Positions 8,428-15,302 of a DNA stretch of 64,000 nucleotides are shown piece after piece. The position numbers and the translations under genes are program-made. Source of the stretch: Phycisphaerales bacterium (GTDB taxonomy: Bacteria > Planctomycetota > Phycisphaerae > Phycisphaerales > SM1A02); the NCBI GenBank assembly GCA_022447205.1, contig JAKVBQ010000005.1, positions 1-64,000 of the forward strand, given 5' to 3'. A model generated the notes under the pieces. That model saw only the letters and a program-made list of their open reading frames with translations, made no database searches and was not told where the DNA came from. Position 1 is the first letter of the stretch. Every line of letters starts with the position of its first letter.

Positions 8428-9654
8428 TTAGGTGTAATAATGCCGGTTCTGGCGAGCCAGTTCCTCAATGAGGGACTCCGCCTGAAGGTCGGCATTGTAG
8501 GCACGCTCGACCAAGGCCCTGCCCGCCCGCCCCATCGCGATCCGCCGTTCCCGATCCTCACAGAGGGTTTTCATCGCACCCGCCAAGGCGTCTGGATCCC
8601 GTTCAGGAACGATCAGGCCGGTCTCACCGTCGATGAGAATCTCGGGAATCCCGGAATGGTCGGTCCCGACCAGGGCAAGTCCGGTCGAGGCGGCCTCCAC
8701 CAGGGTCAGGGGCAGGCCCTCGGTATCACCGTCCCGAGCGGTGACGCTGGGCACTGCCATCAGATCCGCGGATCTGAGCAGATGGGACACCGCGTTGGAA
8801 TCACACCATCCGGGAAAGTGCACCAGGTCCTCGAGCTCGAGTCGCTTGACCTGTTCCTTGAAGCTGCCATCGAGGGGACCATCGCCGGCGATCTCGAGTC
8901 GGAAGGCGACCCCCCCGTCCCGGAGGAGGGCGGCAGCATCGATGAGATCGGTGAAGCCCTTCTTCTCGACGAACCGCCCCACCGCGACGATTCGTGGTGG
9001 ACCGGCATGACCATCGCGATCCACATACGGGAAGACATCGATGTCGACTCCGAGACGATGCAGAACGGTGCGGTCCTCCGGTGCACCGTTCTCGAGCATG
9101 CGCGCCCGCAGGAAGTTCGAGTTCGGCTGAAAGAGCTCCCCGTTCTGGAAGAGCCTCCGATACACCGCAGGCCCATGCAACATGATCTCCCTCGAGATGT
9201 CGTACCCGAGGAAGCTGGTCACGATCGGACCATCGATCAACCCGACGTCGCGCAACGCCTCGGCCGAGACCCCGGCAGGGCCGAACGCCGCGAAGATCGC
9301 ATCGAATCGACCGAGGCGACCGAGGACATCGACGGCGGCGGCCATCTGCCCTCGGTAGGAACGTTTCCCGTACCGCAGGGGAGCCAGTGCACGTGGGTGA
9401 CGAAGCAGGGCCTTCAGCACACCCCGAATGGTCTCCGGGATCCGACCGGACAGCGGCTTGCCGAACGAAGTCGCATCGATCACCCGATCAGGCAGCCCGT
9501 TGCGGATGGAGCGCTCGTCATAGGCCCCGGGATCCTGGCCGATCAGGACGAGGATCGTGAGCTCGTGCCCGCGCTCCACAAGCGCGTTGGCCTGCTCGAG
9601 GATGAACGTCTCGCCGAATCGTGGGAAGAAATTGGCCACCATGAGGATCTTCAT
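8428..9654 (-). CDS. Glycosyltransferase, GT4 family
   Basis: A 408-residue GT-B fold glycosyltransferase. The N-terminus (MKILMVANFFPRFGETFILEQ) resembles the acceptor domain of colanic-acid-type transferases. The C-terminal donor-binding part holds IVAVGRFVEKKGF and EGLPLTLVEAASTGLALVGT, with the two glutamates of the GT4 E-x7-E signature, then GIPEILIDGETGL. It probably adds a sugar from a nucleotide donor to a lipid-linked or surface glycan. Its ATG overlaps the stop of the preceding sulfotransferase gene (ATGA, 9651-9654), and it is last in a four-gene block. Acceptor and sugar are unknown. Confidence 0.9.
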   Translation of the reverse strand: MKILMVANFFPRFGETFILEQANALVERGHELTILVLIGQDPGAYDERSIRNGLPDRVIDATSFGKPLSGRIPETIRGVLKALLRHPRALAPLRYGKRSYRGQMAAAVDVLGRLGRFDAIFAAFGPAGVSAEALRDVGLIDGPIVTSFLGYDISREIMLHGPAVYRRLFQNGELFQPNSNFLRARMLENGAPEDRTVLHRLGVDIDVFPYVDRDGHAGPPRIVAVGRFVEKKGFTDLIDAAALLRDGGVAFRLEIAGDGPLDGSFKEQVKRLELEDLVHFPGWCDSNAVSHLLRSADLMAVPSVTARDGDTEGLPLTLVEAASTGLALVGTDHSGIPEILIDGETGLIVPERDPDALAGAMKTLCEDRERRIAMGRAGRALVERAYNADLQAESLIEELARQNRHYYT

Positions 9655-10490
9655 CCGGGCGCTCCCGTTTCCGATCGGTCGTAGCCGAATTCCCCGGCAA
9701 GCGGCCAGCAGATGTCGTCGATGAGGGCGAGGTTGCCGCCGAACACCTCGGCCGGAGTGCGACCGCGGACACCGGCGGGCTGGAACTGGTGGTCGACCAG
9801 GTGCTCGATGCTCGAGAGCGGTTCGAAACCGACCTGACGAACGAGGTCCTTGATGACGCCGACCTTGTCACGCTCGAAGTCCTCGTAGCGCGCGAGGACC
9901 ATGCGATCCCGGAGGTCGAGGTAGACACGGGCCGCCAGCACCCAGCGCCATGCGAGCTGTTCGATGTAGTGCTCGGACTCGACCCCGAGCCAGCGGTTGT
10001 CGAGCACGGTCATCCAGGCGGGATTCGCCTCGTCCAGGGATTCGGCCGGTGGCACCGACAGGTCGCCCGAGATGCGGAGCCGGTCGAGGATGCTGCGAAT
10101 GTTCTCGTAGGGATGGCGCATGACGAAGATGGAAGGCGAATCCCGCCAGTGCTCCAGGATCATCCCCGCCAGGAAGGTCAGTGCGGGCTCCTTGATGACC
10201 GGATGGGAGAAACCCAGTCGATTCCTGCGGATGAACCAGTCGAGCGTCCGCCTGCCGGCATGCACCTCCGGCACGGTGGGTGCCATCACCTCCCGTGGCA
10301 GGTCGACGAGCACCTCGAGATCCGTGGAGGCACCGATGAGTGCGGCGATCGCGGAGGTTCCGGACTTCTGGTTCCCGAAGATGAAGAGCGGGTTCGGATG
10401 GACGCGACTGACCGCGGTTCGAACCGAGACCTCCAAGCGCTTCAGCATCCTGTAGGTTGCGAGCCTGGGATTGTGAAGGACCTGCATCAT
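9651..10490 (-). CDS. Sulfotransferase family protein
   Basis: A 279-residue PAPS-dependent-type sulfotransferase. The 5'-phosphosulfate loop is at about residues 38-55 (IFGNQKSGTSAIAALIGA), and the 3'-phosphate-binding region looks like IFVMRHPYENIRSILDRL. No signal peptide or membrane segment is clear, so cytoplasmic action on a nascent glycan is likely. The start is ATGATG at 10490/10487 with AGGA upstream; the preceding stop is only 10 bp away. Placed between another sulfotransferase and a GT4 gene, it probably sulfates the glycan made by this block. Confidence 0.88.
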   Translation of the reverse strand: MMQVLHNPRLATYRMLKRLEVSVRTAVSRVHPNPLFIFGNQKSGTSAIAALIGASTDLEVLVDLPREVMAPTVPEVHAGRRTLDWFIRRNRLGFSHPVIKEPALTFLAGMILEHWRDSPSIFVMRHPYENIRSILDRLRISGDLSVPPAESLDEANPAWMTVLDNRWLGVESEHYIEQLAWRWVLAARVYLDLRDRMVLARYEDFERDKVGVIKDLVRQVGFEPLSSIEHLVDHQFQPAGVRGRTPAEVFGGNLALIDDICWPLAGEFGYDRSETGAPG

Positions 10491-10500
10491 GGGAGGCTTC

Positions 10501-11316
10501 CTAGCTATCGGCCAGCCCGTACCTGGAAAGCCAGTCGTTGACGGGAGAACCGTAGCGTTCGTGCAGGCGTCTCAGGCCGACGGCATTCTCACCGACGAGG
10601 AACTCCCTGATCCGATCCGGCATCGGCGTACCGACCCCGGGGCGTATCCGCTCACCCGCACGATCGAAGACCGCGTCGTCCAGGACATCCAGCCCGAGGA
10701 AGGCGAGGATGCCCTGCAACAGTTCGACAGGACGATCGACGACATCCTCGAAGAACCCGACGTGAAGCCGGTCCTCGCCGAACGCACCGGACCAGCGATC
10801 GATGATGCCGACATAGTCGTTGCGGAGTCGCACCCTGGGCTGGGCGAGATGTTCGAGGAACGCCTCCTCGGGAATCCGGTCCGCGGGGACCCCCGCGATC
10901 TCCACCATGTTCATCACCGCCTGGGACCAGGCCCGCTGGACCGGATCGCGCAGGAGCAGGATGATTCTGAGGTCGGGCGCGATGCTGCGGATCCAGTGGA
11001 CCCGCCGGTCATCGATGGTCGCGTACCCGGGTGTGATCTCTCCCCGAAGTCGGTCGCCGGCCATCTTGAAGTGCGCGAGGTACTCGGCCAACGGGCGGTG
11101 GAAGTTCCAGTCGAAGTAGTGGAGCTCCTTCGTCTCCGGGAGGAACACCGAGGGATGGCGGGAGAGATTCTCGTGAAGCCAGGTCGTTCCGGACTTCTGG
11201 GCACCGATCCCGAGAAAGGCGGGAAAGGCGGCTCGATCCACGGGAATGACGCCCATCTTCTGGAGCGGCTTCTCCAGGAGGGAACGGAGTCGGATGACCG
11301 GTTGTCGCTCGCTCAC
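10501..11316 (-). CDS. Sulfotransferase family protein
   Basis: A 271-residue sulfotransferase starting at a GTG that overlaps the stop of the upstream glycosyltransferase (GTGA). A longer in-frame extension to 11571 lies wholly within that gene and is rejected. The 5'-phosphosulfate loop is FLGIGAQKSGTTWLHENL and the 3'-phosphate motif is RIILLLRDPVQRAWSQ, both close to textbook. ETKELHYFDWNF follows the loop, as in heparan-type N-/O-sulfotransferases. It is the more canonical of the two adjacent sulfotransferases and belongs to the same block. Confidence 0.9.
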   Translation of the reverse strand: MSERQPVIRLRSLLEKPLQKMGVIPVDRAAFPAFLGIGAQKSGTTWLHENLSRHPSVFLPETKELHYFDWNFHRPLAEYLAHFKMAGDRLRGEITPGYATIDDRRVHWIRSIAPDLRIILLLRDPVQRAWSQAVMNMVEIAGVPADRIPEEAFLEHLAQPRVRLRNDYVGIIDRWSGAFGEDRLHVGFFEDVVDRPVELLQGILAFLGLDVLDDAVFDRAGERIRPGVGTPMPDRIREFLVGENAVGLRRLHERYGSPVNDWLSRYGLADS

Positions 11317-12398
11317 CGGGAGCCCCCTGTCGGTACGGGGCGAGGCATCTCGCAGGCGAAGGTGTCGTCGATCCGATCGAGCCGATCGAGCCCGAGGAGA
11401 AGCTGCAACCTGCGCCGGAGATAGCCCACGAGTCGCAGGTGGTAGTACAGAACGAGTACCGGTGCGACCCGCGCCAGCTCGGCGACCGACTTGCCCTTGC
11501 GAGCGGTCTCGTTCCAGGCGACCGCCCCGCACTGGGCGAACAGGAAGAACCCGGGCACGACGAGACCCCACCAGGTGAACAGGACTCCGACCACCACCGC
11601 CACCGGCAGCAGGAGCCAGAAGAGCCCCAGTGGCAGGAGGTCGAGTCGATCACGAAGACGGAACTTCCAGACCAGTTCCGCCGCCGCTCCACCACCGTGG
11701 AACGCCTGGAGGCAGAGCGATCGCCGATCGTAGGGATGATCATGGACCACCTTCGCATCAGGGCCCGAGATCACCTGCCAGCCTGCTGCACGAATCGCGA
11801 GGTAGAGTCCCTCCTCGTCGCACCGGCCGGAGAAGCTGGTGTCCACCACGCCATCATCGCCAACGGCATTGTCACTGAAGTCCTCCTCCATCCGGTGCGC
11901 CAGCAGAAGTGTCCGTCGGATGCAGACGTTCGCGGAGCAGATCCTGGTGATCGGCCCGGGCGTGCCGAAGCGATGGGTCCCTCGGAACATCAGCTCCCAG
12001 ACGTTGCGAGGCGGCGTGTCCTCCACCAGGCCCGAGACCGCACCGACCTCGGGATCCTCGAAACACGGCAGGTAGCGCTCCATGCAGTCCGGCGCCGCGG
12101 TGCAGTCGGAATCGAGGAACACCACCAGGTCCGCGGAGGCACGAAGCGCTCCACGGTTGCGGCTCCCGTTGGCTCCGATGTTTCGTTCGTTGGCGACCAC
12201 GATCAACCTGGGGTCGGCAATCGCCTCGAGTGCACCGACGGTCCCGTCCCTGGATCCGTCGTCCACCACGATGACCTCGATCCTGGAAAGGGACTGCGCA
12301 AGCACCGAGGCCACGCAGGACAGGGTCTTCTCGCGTCGGTCGCAGGTCGGAATGACGACACTGACCAAGGGTGGTGCGCCGGTGGCTTCATCGGTCAT
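11313..12398 (-). CDS. Glycosyltransferase, GT2 family, with C-terminal membrane segments
   Basis: A 361-residue GT-A protein. The catalytic domain starts VSVVIPTCDRREKTLSCVAS with VIVVDDGSRDGTVGALEA, and the metal-binding region is LVVFLDSDC. Residues about 255-300 are strongly hydrophobic (LLPLGLFWLLLPVAVVVGV), so the enzyme is membrane-bound. It is the first gene of the block glycosyltransferase - sulfotransferase - sulfotransferase - GT4. The start at 12398 is supported by TATGCT ending 6 bases upstream, with no Shine-Dalgarno sequence between. Confidence 0.9.
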   Translation of the reverse strand: MTDEATGAPPLVSVVIPTCDRREKTLSCVASVLAQSLSRIEVIVVDDGSRDGTVGALEAIADPRLIVVANERNIGANGSRNRGALRASADLVVFLDSDCTAAPDCMERYLPCFEDPEVGAVSGLVEDTPPRNVWELMFRGTHRFGTPGPITRICSANVCIRRTLLLAHRMEEDFSDNAVGDDGVVDTSFSGRCDEEGLYLAIRAAGWQVISGPDAKVVHDHPYDRRSLCLQAFHGGGAAAELVWKFRLRDRLDLLPLGLFWLLLPVAVVVGVLFTWWGLVVPGFFLFAQCGAVAWNETARKGKSVAELARVAPVLVLYYHLRLVGYLRRRLQLLLGLDRLDRIDDTFACEMPRPVPTGGSR

Positions 12399-12410
12399 GG
12401 GTTCAGCATA
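12399..12410 (-). promoter_or_regulatory. Leaderless-type -10 box of the GT2/sulfotransferase block
   Basis: On the minus strand TATGCT (12405-12410) is followed by GAACCC and then the ATG. A transcript starting 6-7 bases after a -10 box would begin at or next to the start codon. The TATGCT is also one arm of AGCATA-N17-TATGCT (12405-12433), which may be an operator or chance. No TTGACA-like -35 is seen. Confidence 0.5.
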
Positions 12411-12431
12411 ACCCAGCGGTGTAGGGATATG

Positions 12432-12578
12432 CTACGGGCATGAGTGGCATGCCACCAAAGCGACCGATCGATGTACGACTTCCGGAACGACATCGATGCC
12501 GGGATGGCCGGCAAGACTGCTGACGAGATAGGAACTGCCCGTCCGGCCCGGGATGAGGATGACGAAGGAACCTGCCAT
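12432..12578 (-). pseudogene. Truncated sulfotransferase (N-terminal stump)
   Basis: A 48-codon frame from an ATG at 12578 to a TAG at 12432. The peptide carries a clear sulfotransferase phosphosulfate loop (FVILIPGRTGSSYLVSSL, then AGHPGIDVVPE) and stops right after it; the catalytic and 3'-phosphate parts are missing. It points the same way as the downstream glycosyltransferase/sulfotransferase block and ends 33 bp before it. TACCGT stands 6 bases before the ATG, as at several intact genes, which suggests this was once the first gene of the block. It could also be a live micro-protein, but the loop alone would not be an enzyme. Confidence 0.7.
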
Positions 12579-12590
12579 GTCGACACGGTA
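12579..12590 (-). promoter_or_regulatory. Leaderless-type -10 box of the sulfotransferase stump
   Basis: On the minus strand TACCGT (12585-12590), then GTCGAC, then the ATG at 12578: the same TANNNT plus 6-base arrangement seen at other start codons here. The divergent HTTM gene starts only 12 bp away at 12602. Confidence 0.45.
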
Positions 12591-12601
12591 ACAAGTGGAG
12601 C

Positions 12602-14326
12602 ATGACAGTCGAAGACGTCGATGAAGAGACAGTCACTTCGGCGCAGAAGTCGCCGCAGGATACGGACGGAGCCATGCACGGATCAACCAACCTGGGCAGG
12701 GATTGCCTGCTGGCAGCAGGTGCACTGGTGGTCGTTCCTGCAGCGGGCGCTCTCTTCCACGCCTGGTACGCAAGCGGCCTGATCGATGCCGCCCACGCCG
12801 GGCAGTCGGGGCTTGACTGGCTCAACCGGTTCTTCGCAGCACGCATGGAAGCGGACCCCGGCACCTACGACCTCGAGCACTTCCACTGGATGGGTCGGAC
12901 CATGGCCACCCGGCTGGTGATGCTCTGGGCGGTCCTGATCGGGTGCTGGCTCGGCTGGCGCCATCGAAACGCACTCGGACGCGGCCTGAAGGGCTTCATC
13001 ACCGAACGGGACCTCCCGTTCAACCTCGGCATCTTCAGGATCGTCGTCTTCTGGATGTTGTTGAGCTTCGGAACCGCGGACGACCTCGCGCTCTACAGCA
13101 GCCTGCCGGCCAGCATGCACTTCCCTCCGGTCGGACTCGGCCCGGTGCTCGCGAAGCTGCCTGCGAACCCCGACCTCGCCGCGATGCTGACGATCATCTT
13201 CCGGATCGGTTGCGTGCTCGGCATGCTCGGCTTCCTGACCCGACCTGTCGCGGTGGTGGTCACGATCCTGGCGCTGTACCTGCTCGGGCTGCCACAGATG
13301 TTCGGCAAGGTGAACCACTCCCACCACCTGGTCTGGTTCGCGGCGATCCTCGCCACTTCGCGCTGCGGCGACGCACTCTCGATCGACGCCCTCATCCGAC
13401 GATGGCGTGGTCGGCCCGATCCGGTTCCTGCACTGGGCTACGCACTGCCCCTGCGGATCACCTGGATCCTGCTCGGACTGATCTACTTCTTCCCGGGCTT
13501 CTGGAAGCTCTGGGGCGGTGGCATGGACTGGATCTTCGGCGATCACCTGCGATACCAGATGTACCACCTGTGGTCGACGCATGAAGACTACCGAACGATG
13601 ACCTGGCTCAGCGAGTCGAAGCTGCTGGTGACGCTCGGAGGCATCGGGACCATCGCCTTCGAACTGCTCTTCATCGTGCTGGTGCTCGGACGCAGGACCC
13701 GGCTCATCGCGGCACTGGCCGGCATCTGTTTCCACGCATCGATGGCGATCGTGCTGCGCATCGGTTTCTTCACCCTGCAGATCAGCTACATCAGCCTGAT
13801 CGACTGGCGTCGCCTGTTCGAACGCATCGGGCTCCTGACCTCACGACCCTTCGAACCCGGAGGAGCGACACGAGCGGGCGCACCCAGCCCGATACCGGTC
13901 GCGATCATGGGCGTCATCATCGTCGTCCCGGTGCTGCTGTTCGGATTCCGAGGCGAGAACAACGGCTGGCCGTTCGCCTGCTATCCGCGCTTCTCCTACC
14001 CGATCTTCGAACCCGAGCGTGATCGCATCGAATACGAGGTGGTCGATGCGACCGGGACGATCAAGGATGACGACGGCCTGGAAGAGGTGCGTCGACGCTT
14101 CCGGACCGCACGATGGATCGGCCTGCTGCGTCGCACCCTGCAGACCAGCGGAGAGGACCTGCAGCAACGTCTCGGCGCGCTCTACCGGCTGGGCGATTCC
14201 GAACCGGATCCCGGCGACACCATCCGCTTCTACCGGACGACCTACTCGACGATTCCCGAGAACTGGGGCGATCCTCCGATCCGCAGGGAAATCCTCGCCG
14301 AGATTCGGATGAATCCGGATCGATGA
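12602..14326 (+). CDS. HTTM-domain multi-pass membrane protein
   Basis: A 574-residue integral membrane protein with about ten hydrophobic segments (for example RIVVFWMLLSFG, IIFRIGCVLGMLGFLTRPVA, ITWILLGLIYFFPGFWKLWG). The pattern of the HTTM family, distantly related to vitamin-K-dependent gamma-carboxylase, is visible: NHSHHLVWFAAILA and FPGFWKLWGGG. A soluble C-terminal tail follows (about 440-574). Its ATG could be at 12602 or at the in-frame ATG 12674; the residues between are acidic and not conserved-looking. A glycosyltransferase follows 9 bp after the stop. HTTM proteins have no settled role in planctomycetes; here it may serve glycan export or modification. Confidence 0.75.
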   Translation: MTVEDVDEETVTSAQKSPQDTDGAMHGSTNLGRDCLLAAGALVVVPAAGALFHAWYASGLIDAAHAGQSGLDWLNRFFAARMEADPGTYDLEHFHWMGRTMATRLVMLWAVLIGCWLGWRHRNALGRGLKGFITERDLPFNLGIFRIVVFWMLLSFGTADDLALYSSLPASMHFPPVGLGPVLAKLPANPDLAAMLTIIFRIGCVLGMLGFLTRPVAVVVTILALYLLGLPQMFGKVNHSHHLVWFAAILATSRCGDALSIDALIRRWRGRPDPVPALGYALPLRITWILLGLIYFFPGFWKLWGGGMDWIFGDHLRYQMYHLWSTHEDYRTMTWLSESKLLVTLGGIGTIAFELLFIVLVLGRRTRLIAALAGICFHASMAIVLRIGFFTLQISYISLIDWRRLFERIGLLTSRPFEPGGATRAGAPSPIPVAIMGVIIVVPVLLFGFRGENNGWPFACYPRFSYPIFEPERDRIEYEVVDATGTIKDDDGLEEVRRRFRTARWIGLLRRTLQTSGEDLQQRLGALYRLGDSEPDPGDTIRFYRTTYSTIPENWGDPPIRREILAEIRMNPDR

Positions 14327-14335
14327 TGCCGATCC

Positions 14336-15280
14336 ATGAGGGTCATGGTGGACACCTCCGAAACCACGAGAATCGCCGTCTGCATCATCACCCGACGGCG
14401 CCCCAAGGGCCTGGCCAGGACCCTTGCCTCCCTTGATCGGCTCGAACTCCCCGGCGGATGCCGGCTCGAGGTGATCGTGGTCGACAATGATGAACCCGAT
14501 TCGGCACGGGAGCAGGAGACACCACTGGTCCTGGGCCGACCGGTTCATCGCGTCGCCGAACCCAGGGCAGGCATACCGTTCGCACGCAACCGTGCGATCG
14601 AGGAAGCGATCGGCAGGTCGGATCTCCTTGCCTTCATCGATGACGACGAGACGGTCGAACCGGACTGGATGGCGCGACTGCTTGCAGTCCGTGAGGAACA
14701 TGATGCGGATGTGGTGACCGGCCCCGCACTTCCACGACTGCCCGATGACTCGCCCGCATGGGCCTCCGAGAGCGGCGTCTATGGGTGCCATCGGTTCCCG
14801 ACCGGTACGTCACGACCCTGGGCGTACACGCACAACGTGCTCGCCCGGACCGCGCTGTTCGAAGGGGATGGTTTCAGGTTCGACGAAGGGATGCGCTTCA
14901 CAGGAGGAAGCGACACCGAACTGTTCCGAAGGATCGGGGAGGCGGGACATCGGATCGTCTGGGCGGATGAAGCGATCGCCTGGGAGTGGTACCCCGCATC
15001 ACGCGTCTGCTTCAGGTGGGCGTTCTCACGCAGTTACCGCATCGGAGCGACCGATGCGAAGATGCAGGCGGCCAGGAGTTCGAGACTCGTGGCCGCACCG
15101 GGGCTCTTCTGGCTGGCCTTCCGGTACCTGGTCCGAGGTGTCCTCCGTCTCCTGACGGGATTGGCCTCACCACGCCGGGCATTCGCGCGATTCGGCTGGG
15201 ACGCCGCTCGCGCGACAGGGCTGGTGTCAGGCCTCGCCGGCGTCCAGTACGACGAATATCGCAGGATCCACGGCGAATGA
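14336..15280 (+). CDS. Glycosyltransferase, GT2 family
   Basis: A 314-residue GT-A transferase. It starts IAVCIITRRRPKGLARTLAS, with VIVVDNDEPDSA, the DDDET metal-binding region (LLAFIDDDETVEPDWM) and a C-terminal hydrophobic part (LVAAPGLFWLAFRYLVRGVL) that suggests membrane association. It forms a two-gene unit with the HTTM protein (9-bp gap). It resembles the transferase encoded at 29643-30575: both have IDDD, a GADVVTGP or DADVVTGP element and PFARNRAI or FPRNRAI. Start 14336 or the ATG at 14345 are both possible. Confidence 0.87.
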   Translation: MRVMVDTSETTRIAVCIITRRRPKGLARTLASLDRLELPGGCRLEVIVVDNDEPDSAREQETPLVLGRPVHRVAEPRAGIPFARNRAIEEAIGRSDLLAFIDDDETVEPDWMARLLAVREEHDADVVTGPALPRLPDDSPAWASESGVYGCHRFPTGTSRPWAYTHNVLARTALFEGDGFRFDEGMRFTGGSDTELFRRIGEAGHRIVWADEAIAWEWYPASRVCFRWAFSRSYRIGATDAKMQAARSSRLVAAPGLFWLAFRYLVRGVLRLLTGLASPRRAFARFGWDAARATGLVSGLAGVQYDEYRRIHGE

Positions 15281-15302
15281 CGGGATCGAGAGCCGCGGCT
15301 CA

